DNA of 19,080 nt, from assembly GCA_024280875.1 (NCBI GenBank), contig JAJRPH010000270.1:1-19080 (forward strand), written 5' to 3'. The stretch's first letter is position 1. Every line of letters begins with the position of its first letter. The DNA is from Deltaproteobacteria bacterium (GTDB lineage: Bacteria; Desulfobacterota; Desulfobacteria; Desulfobacterales; Desulfosalsimonadaceae). Positions 10,327 to 16,731 of this stretch are shown in pieces. The translations under genes and the position numbers were made by a program. The notes under the pieces are model-generated. The model worked only from the letters and a program-made list of their open reading frames with translations. It did not search any database and was not told the DNA's origin.

Positions 10327-11922
10327 TCAATTAACATATCCGGCAATCTCCATCAAGATATTTTTGGTTTGCGCAATAATTCCACCCAGCCCTTGTCCGT
10401 TAAGCAGGACCTTAAGACCATTATCCGGCATAAAATAATATTGTTTTGGATTTTTATCCACCATTTCAAGCACCGCAAACGGACGTTTTTGGTGTAGTTC
10501 CGAGAACCAGATAAAAAGCATCTGCTCATTTAAATCCAGTTTTTTAACCCCTGCCTTGATCGAAATAATTTTCAACATAATTTTTAACAGCAGATTACCC
10601 GCCTCTATCGGTAAGCTACCAAATCTATCACTCAATTCTTCCTTGAAATCCGCTACTTCCTTCAATTCCATCATTTTCGCCAACCGACGGTAAGCCATGA
10701 GCCGCTGGTCAATATCCGGAATATACGATTCGGGAATAAATACCGACATCGGAACATTAATTTCAGGCTCCAGCTTTTCAACAACCGTTTCGCCTTTTAA
10801 TGTCGCAATGGAATCCTCCATCAGCCTTAAAAACATATCATACCCGACTGCGGCAATATGTCCGGATTGAGACACGCCCAGTGCCGCGCCTCCGCCTCTG
10901 ATTTTCATATCATTCATTGCAATCTGAAAGCCGGCCCCAAGCCCGGTATGCTCCATTAAAACCCTGAGTCGCTTTTCCGCATCACGGGTCAGTGCGGCTT
11001 CCTTTGCAATAAGAAGATACGCATACGCCTGTTCGTTCGAGCGACCCACGCGCCCTCTTAACTGATAAATCTGCGCCAGACCGAAACGATCCGCGCGATT
11101 AACAATTATCGTATTGGCATTGGGGATATCCAGGCCCGACTCGACAATGGTGGTGCATACCAGCATATCGATTTCTTTATTCAAAAATTGAAACATGGCC
11201 TTTTCGAGTTTATCTTCATTCAACCGGCCATGGGCCACTGCCAGTCGAACTTCCGGAACCAGTTCTTTCAGATATTTCGCAATATTCCATATAGTATTGA
11301 TATTATTGTGGATAAAAAATATCTGGCCCTTGCGATCCATTTCCTTTTGAATGGCTTCGGTAACGATGACCGGATCAAATTCAGATATATATGAGATGAT
11401 CGCCTGCCGATGTTCCGGTGGTGTCTGGATAACACTGATATCCCGCACCCCCATCAAAGACATGTGCAATGTTCGGGGAATCGGTGTGGCCGTCATTGAC
11501 AAAACATCGATATTTTTCCGCATTTTTTTCAATTTTTCTTTATGCTTGACGCCAAAACGCTGCTCCTCATCGATTACGGCCAAGCCTAAATCTTTAAACT
11601 TGATATCTTTTTGAACCAAACGGTGGGTGCCGATGACTATATCGGTTTTCCCTTCTTTTAACCTGTCCAGGATTTCCAGTTGCTGTTTTTTGCTCCTAAA
11701 CCGGCTCAAACAGTCAATATTTACCGGATATCTTTCAAAACGTTCGGAAAAGGTTTTGTAATGTTGTTCGGCAAGGAGTGTCGTGGGAACCAGGATAGCC
11801 ACCTGTTTACCATCATTGACTGATTTAAAAGCTGCCCGGAGAGCAATTTCAGTCTTTCCGTAACCCACATCACCGCATATCAGCCGATCCATGGGAGATG
11901 CGTCTTCCATGTCGCAAAGCAC
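10327..11922 (-). CDS. mfd: Transcription-repair coupling factor Mfd, C-terminal part (frameshifted)
   Basis: Holds the RecG-like translocase and C-terminal domains of Mfd. From the ATG at 11922 it reads 531 residues with Walker A GDVGYGKTE (17-25), the DEEQ box in VIDEEQRFGVKHKEKL (117-131), SMTATPIPRTL (142-152), the helicase motif with QLRGRVGRSNEQAYAYL, and the C-terminal D7-type region. The true coding sequence in this frame extends upstream to about 12027 without a start codon (GIKGYAFTPPDNYYQ...), joining the upstream frame. All motor motifs look intact, so the break is recent or a sequence error. The ATG at 11922 is unlikely to be a native start. Confidence 0.88.
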   Translation of the reverse strand: MLCDMEDASPMDRLICGDVGYGKTEIALRAAFKSVNDGKQVAILVPTTLLAEQHYKTFSERFERYPVNIDCLSRFRSKKQQLEILDRLKEGKTDIVIGTHRLVQKDIKFKDLGLAVIDEEQRFGVKHKEKLKKMRKNIDVLSMTATPIPRTLHMSLMGVRDISVIQTPPEHRQAIISYISEFDPVIVTEAIQKEMDRKGQIFFIHNNINTIWNIAKYLKELVPEVRLAVAHGRLNEDKLEKAMFQFLNKEIDMLVCTTIVESGLDIPNANTIIVNRADRFGLAQIYQLRGRVGRSNEQAYAYLLIAKEAALTRDAEKRLRVLMEHTGLGAGFQIAMNDMKIRGGGAALGVSQSGHIAAVGYDMFLRLMEDSIATLKGETVVEKLEPEINVPMSVFIPESYIPDIDQRLMAYRRLAKMMELKEVADFKEELSDRFGSLPIEAGNLLLKIMLKIISIKAGVKKLDLNEQMLFIWFSELHQKRPFAVLEMVDKNPKQYYFMPDNGLKVLLNGQGLGGIIAQTKNILMEIAGYVN

Positions 11923-13847
11923 ATCATCAATGGCTTTGAGTTGATCAGATGTTTCTTCGTACGGGAAACTTGCTTCAAAATCCTGGTAGTAATTATCCGG
12001 CGGTGTAAATGCATATCCTTTGATACCTTTCGTGAAGAATACAAGGCAAGCAGTTCGCCGGCTATTTTTTCAACTGATTTTTTTGCTTTCGCCCGGATCC
12101 GTTGCCAGGATTTGCCGCCCATTTTATCCACGACCGGTTTAATACCATCAACACCCATATATTTCTGGGCCATATCCAGACGATCAACCGGAAGATAAAG
12201 TTTATCGTCATCCTTGTAAACCAATAAGAGATAATCGTTTACAATCCCTTCAAAGGATAATTTCTCCAGGCCTCGGTAAATACCAATGCCATGTTCAATG
12301 TGGACAACCAGATCGCCGGCATTTAATTCGCCAAAATCAAGAAGGGCAGTCTTTATTCCCCTGGTTTTTTTCTTCGACCGGCGGCGGCGCTGCTTGGAAC
12401 CGAATATTTCATTCTCCGTTATAATTGCAAGGGATTCGTCATACCATACAAATCCGGTCGAAAGATTGCCCAGACAGACATAAATTCCTGTTTTTCGATA
12501 TTTAATTTTCTCAACCGGAGCCTCGGTCAGACGGGGGTAAATTTCGTATGGCGCGACTAAAGACTGGAGTCTCTTTATCTGAGATTCAGAACTGCAGACA
12601 ATCAATATTAAAAATCCGGCAGACTGTTTTTCGTTAATCCACTCGGAGAACGGCGCAAGAATATGTCTGTCTTTTTTTTCTTCTAACAAAGCCGAGCTGA
12701 TTTCCGTATTGTTTTGTACTGAAAAATCAATACGGAAAACGGGTTGCCCGCTTTCATGGTTCGGTGTCATTAATGGAAGTTCGCAAAACAGCAATCGTTT
12801 TTCTTCTTTTATCCGTTCTTTTACAGATGTCCATTTTAAATATAAAGTCTCCGGATCTACACTAAGTCTTTCATCCTGCAATGCATCCAGATAATTTTTA
12901 GCCGCCTGCCCTTCCGCATACAGCGCAGCTTTATCGAGTGCCCCAGAGTTGGATTCTATCCATAACGAATTTTCCGGAACATAGTCAAACAGGGTATCAA
13001 GCTGCTGGTACACCAGCGGCAAAAGGCTTTCAATGCCTGGAAAAACTCCTTCTTTACGGATTCGCTCAATAAATTCCTCCGCTATCTGAGAGGATAACCC
13101 GTTTTCATCAACCTGATCCCGGATTCTGCGAACGGTCTGATTCATGCGTGATTTTTCAAGAACGGTTTCCCGTGCCGGCAGAATAACAGCTTCATTCACG
13201 CTTTCGATCTTGCGCTGGGTTGCAGATGAAAAAAAACGGATGGATTCGACGGTATCCCCAAAAAGTTCAATGCGCAGGGGTTCGGGATACAGAGGGGAAT
13301 AAATATCAATTATGCCACCGCGAACAGAATATTCACCAAAATCCTCTACAAGGGTTACGTGCGTATATCCACCGGAATGCAGCTTGGCGATTAAAATATC
13401 CCGGTCAATTTCTTCACCACACATCAGCAATTCGGCATAGTCACAAAGGACTTGTTTTGGAATCAGACGCTGAAGCAGGGTTTCAACGGGTGTTACAACA
13501 ATCTTAGGGGAATTGTTTACCGCTAAATTATAAAGCGTATGGATTCGATTCGCCGCAGTCACATTATGATATGAAGCTCGCTTAAACGGTAAAATATTAT
13601 ACGAAGGAAAAAGTATAATTTCCGGTGTGTCATTATCAGCAAAAAAGTGCAGGTTTTCAGAAAACTCTTCACACGCCTTAAAATCCTGAAGAACGAGGAC
13701 CTGGGTATTATGTATTTCCCGGCTCAACCGTGAAATAAGATATGCCCTTTCAGTGATGCCAATACCGTTGCACCGAACAAAGTTTTGTCCCTGGCGAACA
13801 GATTCAATTAATAAATGTATCTTATTCTCACCAGCGAACTTATCCAT
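11880..13847 (-). CDS. mfd: Transcription-repair coupling factor Mfd, N-terminal part (frameshifted)
   Basis: Mfd removes RNA polymerase stalled at DNA damage and recruits UvrA. This 655-codon frame carries the UvrB-like N-terminal domains (RGGIIDIYSP 176-185, PLRIELFGDTVESIRFF 190-206) and the RNA-polymerase-interacting CarD-like domain (about 508-570, GDLVVHIEHGIGIYRGLEKL). It matches the family only to about codon 607; the last 48 residues are out of frame. Adding one base near 12028 joins it to the downstream frame as a 1173-residue protein, normal Mfd length. As written, it would give a protein without the translocase motor. The ATG at 13847 follows AGGAAG. First gene of the long minus-strand run. 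Confidence 0.9.
   Translation of the reverse strand: MDKFAGENKIHLLIESVRQGQNFVRCNGIGITERAYLISRLSREIHNTQVLVLQDFKACEEFSENLHFFADNDTPEIILFPSYNILPFKRASYHNVTAANRIHTLYNLAVNNSPKIVVTPVETLLQRLIPKQVLCDYAELLMCGEEIDRDILIAKLHSGGYTHVTLVEDFGEYSVRGGIIDIYSPLYPEPLRIELFGDTVESIRFFSSATQRKIESVNEAVILPARETVLEKSRMNQTVRRIRDQVDENGLSSQIAEEFIERIRKEGVFPGIESLLPLVYQQLDTLFDYVPENSLWIESNSGALDKAALYAEGQAAKNYLDALQDERLSVDPETLYLKWTSVKERIKEEKRLLFCELPLMTPNHESGQPVFRIDFSVQNNTEISSALLEEKKDRHILAPFSEWINEKQSAGFLILIVCSSESQIKRLQSLVAPYEIYPRLTEAPVEKIKYRKTGIYVCLGNLSTGFVWYDESLAIITENEIFGSKQRRRRSKKKTRGIKTALLDFGELNAGDLVVHIEHGIGIYRGLEKLSFEGIVNDYLLLVYKDDDKLYLPVDRLDMAQKYMGVDGIKPVVDKMGGKSWQRIRAKAKKSVEKIAGELLALYSSRKVSKDMHLHRRIITTRILKQVSRTKKHLINSKPLMMCFATWKTHLPWIG
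12026..12031 (-). other. mfd: Frameshift site in mfd (one base missing)
   Basis: On the minus strand the bases read CGAAAGG. The upstream frame (…ALYSSR) must jump to GGT ATC AAA GGA TAT, which needs one extra base in the AAA/GG tract. The run is only three A long, so neither a long-homopolymer sequencing error nor a classic slippery heptamer is obvious. Confidence 0.8.
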
Positions 13848-13929
13848 AATTGATAATCTTCCTGAATGTAATGATTATTTGAAGGAATTGAAACATCCAT
13901 CTCCTCTAACTCATAAATTTTATGGTAAA

Positions 13930-13946
13930 AGTCATCTTAAATGACT
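13930..13946. repeat. Short inverted repeat between mfd and the tRNA gene
   Basis: AGTCAT and ATGACT, six-base perfect arms around a five-base centre. It lies in the divergent gap between mfd (start 13847) and tRNA-Thr (14017), about 80 bases upstream of mfd. It could be an operator or a small hairpin; nothing further supports either. Confidence 0.4.
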
Positions 13947-13958
13947 GATAAAAACAGC

Positions 13959-13989
13959 TTGACGGTCATATACGGTCATGCTAAATAAT
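13959..13989 (+). promoter_or_regulatory. Candidate sigma70-type promoter of tRNA-Thr
   Basis: TTGACG (13959-13964) is followed after 17 bases by TAAATA, or after 19 by AATAAT (13984-13989), placing a transcription start about 20-25 bases before the tRNA. The spacer contains the octamer ACGGTCAT twice (13962-13969 and 13972-13979), one helical turn apart. The -10 match is imperfect, so this is tentative. Confidence 0.4.
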
Positions 13990-14016
13990 CATGATATTTT
14001 TTGACTCTGTTAAAGT

Positions 14017-14092
<76 letters not shown>

Positions 14093-14099
14093 CCTTCTT

Positions 14100-14123
14100 T
14101 TATTAAAGTTCTCACTTTAATAA
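14100..14123 (+). terminator. AT-rich hairpin after tRNA-Thr, possible terminator
   Basis: Ten-base perfect arms TTATTAAAGT and ACTTTAATAA around TCTC, starting eight bases after the tRNA 3' end. The stem is nearly all A-T and no T-tract follows directly, so it is a weak terminator at best; it may serve as a 3' processing or termination signal for the short tRNA transcript. Confidence 0.4.
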
Positions 14124-14257
14124 ATTGAGTTATCTTTCTTAACAAAACTTTAACCTAAATTACAATCCGCATTTTTATTTTTTTGAAATTCCTGTCCAAA
14201 TCATTTTATTAAGATGCGATGCTACAAAGTGCAAATTCTGAGATGAAAAATAGTCTC

Positions 14258-14304
14258 ACGGTATAAAATCGCTGATGATCGACAAATTGGACGTTTTACA
14301 CCGT
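14258..14304. repeat. Imperfect inverted repeat in the intergenic region
   Basis: ACGGTATAAAA (14258-14268) and TTTTACACCGT (14294-14304) are inverted copies with one mismatch. In a minus-strand transcript the mismatch becomes a G-U pair, so the hairpin would be fully paired there, with a 25-base loop. Function unknown. Confidence 0.5.
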
Positions 14305-14363
14305 TGTAATTAAAAAAAAAGAAAAAAATCAAACCGATATATGTTTAAAAAATATAAATTTTC

Positions 14364-14396
14364 TTGACATATTCATCATATATATTTATTTATAAT
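14364..14396 (+). promoter_or_regulatory. Candidate promoter upstream of the small ORF and IHF gene
   Basis: A perfect TTGACA (14364-14369) and a perfect TATAAT (14391-14396) lie 21 bases apart, wider than the usual 16-19. In such AT-rich DNA, TATAAT can arise by chance; another -10 such as TATTTA at 17 bases may be used. The flanking A/T tracts could act as an UP element or as a binding region for DNA-bending proteins, including IHF itself. Confidence 0.4.
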
Positions 14397-14511
14397 TATA
14401 TTAGTTATATTTGCATTATATAAAAATTATTCTCAATAATAAGAATTAGATACAAACCTTCTTGTTTTAGCAATTAATAATCGGGATAACCATTTCAACC
14501 TATTGAAAAAC

Positions 14512-14664
14512 ATGAATTTACCGGATGAAATCACTCTAAAAGAGGAGATTAAAGTAATCGCGGATAAAATCGATGCGATCATCAATACGGTAAATCAGTA
14601 TTATCCGGTGGATCAGGAATCGAACTCAGCCAAAAATGAAAAATTTGATCATCAGAATACTTAA
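14512..14664 (+). CDS. Possible small protein of 50 residues, unknown function
   Basis: ATG at 14512 to TAA at 14662-14664, reading MNLPDEITLKEEIKVIADK... and ending ...FDHQNT. The first 30 residues could form an amphipathic helix (ITLKEEIKVIADKIDAIINTVNQ); the tail is polar and disordered-looking. The composition is like that of a real protein, with no rare-codon clusters. Against it, there is no clear ribosome binding site and the length is short. It lies 56 bases before the IHF gene on the same strand and may share its transcript. I do not recognise a family. Confidence 0.4.
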   Translation: MNLPDEITLKEEIKVIADKIDAIINTVNQYYPVDQESNSAKNEKFDHQNT

Positions 14665-14710
14665 TTAAACTTAAATTGAATATATGGTTACTATTCTAAT
14701 CAGCCGACGT

Positions 14711-14716
14711 AGGAGG
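14711..14716 (+). promoter_or_regulatory. Consensus ribosome binding site of the IHF/HU gene
   Basis: AGGAGG (within TAGGAGGC) ends four bases before the ATG at 14721. This is a full match to the Shine-Dalgarno core and fixes the start, in line with the high expression usual for nucleoid proteins. Confidence 0.85.
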
Positions 14717-14720
14717 CACA

Positions 14721-15002
14721 ATGGCATTAACAAAAAATAAAATCGTAGAACATGTAAATGATCTTGGGTTTACAAAGAAAAAATCCGTTGATATTGTTGA
14801 ATCGCTTCTTGAAATTATTAAAAGTAGCCTTGAAAATGGTGAAGATGTTCTGGTTTCAGGGTTTGGTAAATTCTGTGTTAAACAGAAATCCACACGGCGC
14901 GGGAGAAACCCGGCAACCGGCGAAGACCTTCTCCTGGATGAAAGAAATGTTGTAACTTTCAAATGCTCCGGTAAATTAAGAGAAAGCATCAACAATAAGT
15001 AA
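14721..15002 (+). CDS. ihfA: Integration host factor alpha / HU-family DNA-bending protein
   Basis: A 93-residue nucleoid protein that bends DNA in recombination, replication and sigma54-dependent transcription. The family signature is clear: N-terminal TKNKIVEHV, VLVSGFGKF (43-51), and the beta-arm with GRNPATGE (61-68) whose proline intercalates into DNA, followed by VVTFKCSGKLRE. The RRGRNPATGE form and the length are closer to IHF-alpha than to HU, but the alpha/beta/HU assignment is by eye. A consensus ribosome binding site precedes it. It stands apart from pheT, its usual neighbour in enterobacteria, and is closed off by hairpins at 15078-15169. Confidence 0.9.
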   Translation: MALTKNKIVEHVNDLGFTKKKSVDIVESLLEIIKSSLENGEDVLVSGFGKFCVKQKSTRRGRNPATGEDLLLDERNVVTFKCSGKLRESINNK

Positions 15003-15077
15003 TTATACCCGTCCATGCCAATTCACTGAGTTGAATAAGCAGCCTGCGAAGCATCATTTTTATTATCAAAAAATGTT

Positions 15078-15119
15078 TCGGGGAATATTCCACTTCTTTT
15101 GTGGTTGAATATTCCCCGA
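15078..15119 (-). terminator. Strong 13-bp hairpin, terminator-like on the minus strand
   Basis: Perfect arms TCGGGGAATATTC (15078-15090) and GAATATTCCCCGA (15107-15119), with an inner CAC/GTG pairing. Read on the minus strand, it is followed within a few bases by six T (AACATTTTTTG), which fits an intrinsic terminator stopping leftward transcription from the response regulator gene. Read on the plus strand there is no T-tract, but the hairpin could protect the ihf mRNA 3' end. Confidence 0.6.
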
Positions 15120-15136
15120 CCTATATATTTAAAACC

Positions 15137-15169
15137 AAAAGGCTTTCTCAATACCAGAGAAGGCCTTTT
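15137..15169. terminator. Bidirectional intrinsic terminator between ihf and the response regulator gene
   Basis: Arms AAAAGGCTTTCTC (15137-15149) and GAGAAGGCCTTTT (15157-15169) pair over 13 bases with one wobble, around AATACCA. The A and T ends give a T-tract in either direction (CCTTTTG on plus; CCTTTTGGTTTT on minus). It sits between the convergent ihf and response regulator genes, as expected of a shared terminator. Confidence 0.75.
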
Positions 15170-15270
15170 GTCTTCCATCCCCCCTGGCGGTATCCTCAAA
15201 AACCAAATTCTTAACGACCCTTCTTTTCTTCTCCCTTCATCCTTTCAACACACAATATTCACGAATCATT

Positions 15271-16647
15271 TTACAACGAAATATTATATATTTTCAGCTT
15301 ATGTAAAAGCGATGGATGACTTATTTCAAGCAGCTTTGCAGCCTTTGTACGATTGCCTCCGGTTGATTCAAGAGCCCTTTGGATCAAATTTTTTTCTAAA
15401 ATTTCTTTCCCGGCTTTGATGGAAAAACCTTTAAATATTTCTTCAATTGAATGAGACTGCTTCGTATTATTTAACAATTTATAAGGGAGGTTATCACGTA
15501 CCAGCATATCTCCTTCGCTCATCACAACGGATCGCTCAATCACATTCTCCAGTTCCCGGACATTCCCCGGCCAGCTATGCTGAAGCAGCAGCGACATGGC
15601 TGAAGGCATGATACCTGTAATTTTCTTACCAAGCTTCACGTTAAAACGATCAATGAAATACTCACACAATAAGGGAATATCTTCTGAACGCTCAATCAGC
15701 GGCGGAAGTCGAATCGGCAGAACATTTAAGCGATAAAATAAATCTTCGCGAAAATTGCCATTCTCAACTTCTTTTTCAAGATTTTTTGATGTTGCAGCGA
15801 TAACACGCACATCAATCAGCCTTGACTGGGTATCACCGACAGGTCTCACTTCATTATCCTGAAGAACCCTTAAAAGTTTCACCTGAAGCGTGAAAGGAAG
15901 ATCTCCAACTTCATCAAGAAAAATAGTCCCGCCGTTTGCCGCTTCAAACAATCCTATATGATTTTTATTTGCTCCGGTAAATGCACCCTTCCTATAACCA
16001 AACAACTCACTTTCAAGCAAAGCTTCAGGTATTCCACCACAATTTATTGGAATAATAGCCTTATGTGCTCTATTGCCACCATAGTGAAGCCCGCGCGCAA
16101 CCAATTCTTTTCCGGTACCGCTAGCGCCGGTAATCAGAACTGTGGTATCGTACTGTGCGACTTTTTCCGCAAGCTTAAATACGGATTTCATTGCCTTGCT
16201 TTTGGCAATCATTTTCCCGAAACTTGATTTTTCAGCAATTTCTTTAATCTGTTCTTTTAAGATAATGTTTTCATTTTTGAGTCGCTCACGTTCATCTGCT
16301 TTGCGAAGCGTCAGCAGAACTTCATCTGTTTTAAACGGTTTTGAAATGTAATCATAGGCACCCAGCTTCATCGCTTCCACGGCTGTTTCAATACTACCGT
16401 ATGCGGACATCATAATTACATTGCTGTTTTCAATTTTATCGGCCGCAGTTTTTAAAAACGTAATGCCATCCATGTTCGGCATCCGGATATCGCAAAAAAT
16501 AAAATTGTAATAAATTTCATCAATCTTCTGCAGGGCTTCCAGTCCGTCTGCTACGGCATCCACAACAAAGCCGGATTCATTCAGCAGTGCTGTCAGCATA
16601 TGCCGCATATTTGATTCATCATCAATAATCAGTATACGTTTTTCCAT
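15271..16647 (-). CDS. Sigma54-dependent NtrC-family response regulator
   Basis: A 458-residue transcription activator that works with sigma54 RNA polymerase after phosphorylation. Domains: receiver (1-120) with phospho-acceptor Asp53 in CDIRMPNMDG and the conserved SKPF lysine at 103; AAA+ ATPase (about 142-385) with Walker A GASGTGKE (174-181), the sigma54-contacting GAFTGA loop (221-226), Walker B FLDEVGD (243-249) and arginine fingers in REDLFYRLN (300-308); Fis-type HTH (about 415-455). All key residues are present. The ATG at 16647 follows AGAAGG. It lies 84 bases after the histidine kinase gene, its likely partner. Target promoters are not visible here. Confidence 0.95.
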   Translation of the reverse strand: MEKRILIIDDESNMRHMLTALLNESGFVVDAVADGLEALQKIDEIYYNFIFCDIRMPNMDGITFLKTAADKIENSNVIMMSAYGSIETAVEAMKLGAYDYISKPFKTDEVLLTLRKADERERLKNENIILKEQIKEIAEKSSFGKMIAKSKAMKSVFKLAEKVAQYDTTVLITGASGTGKELVARGLHYGGNRAHKAIIPINCGGIPEALLESELFGYRKGAFTGANKNHIGLFEAANGGTIFLDEVGDLPFTLQVKLLRVLQDNEVRPVGDTQSRLIDVRVIAATSKNLEKEVENGNFREDLFYRLNVLPIRLPPLIERSEDIPLLCEYFIDRFNVKLGKKITGIMPSAMSLLLQHSWPGNVRELENVIERSVVMSEGDMLVRDNLPYKLLNNTKQSHSIEEIFKGFSIKAGKEILEKNLIQRALESTGGNRTKAAKLLEISHPSLLHKLKIYNISL

Positions 16648-16731
16648 AGGCGCCTTCTGAAAATCTCTTGTTAAGTTGGGTTGGACTTTTCAAAATAAAC
16701 AAAACTTGATAAATATTTACTCGAAAAAAAA

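Larger units (their letters stand above)
14124..14511. other. Gene-free AT-rich intergenic region
   Basis: No open frame longer than a few codons with coding character is seen on either strand. The left half holds an imperfect 11-base inverted repeat (14258-14304) and a small TGAGA/TCTCA hairpin (14239-14258). From about 14310 to 14445 the sequence is almost wholly A and T and includes consensus-like promoter hexamers. It probably holds regulation for the downstream IHF gene, and perhaps a small RNA, but the sequence alone shows neither. Confidence 0.6.

Noticed and set aside
14696..15016. 106-codon minus-strand frame
   Set aside because: Antisense shadow of the IHF gene, which has the family signature and a consensus ribosome binding site.
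15099..15419. 106-codon plus-strand frame across the terminator
   Set aside because: It runs through two hairpins and into the antisense of the response regulator's HTH; no coding character.
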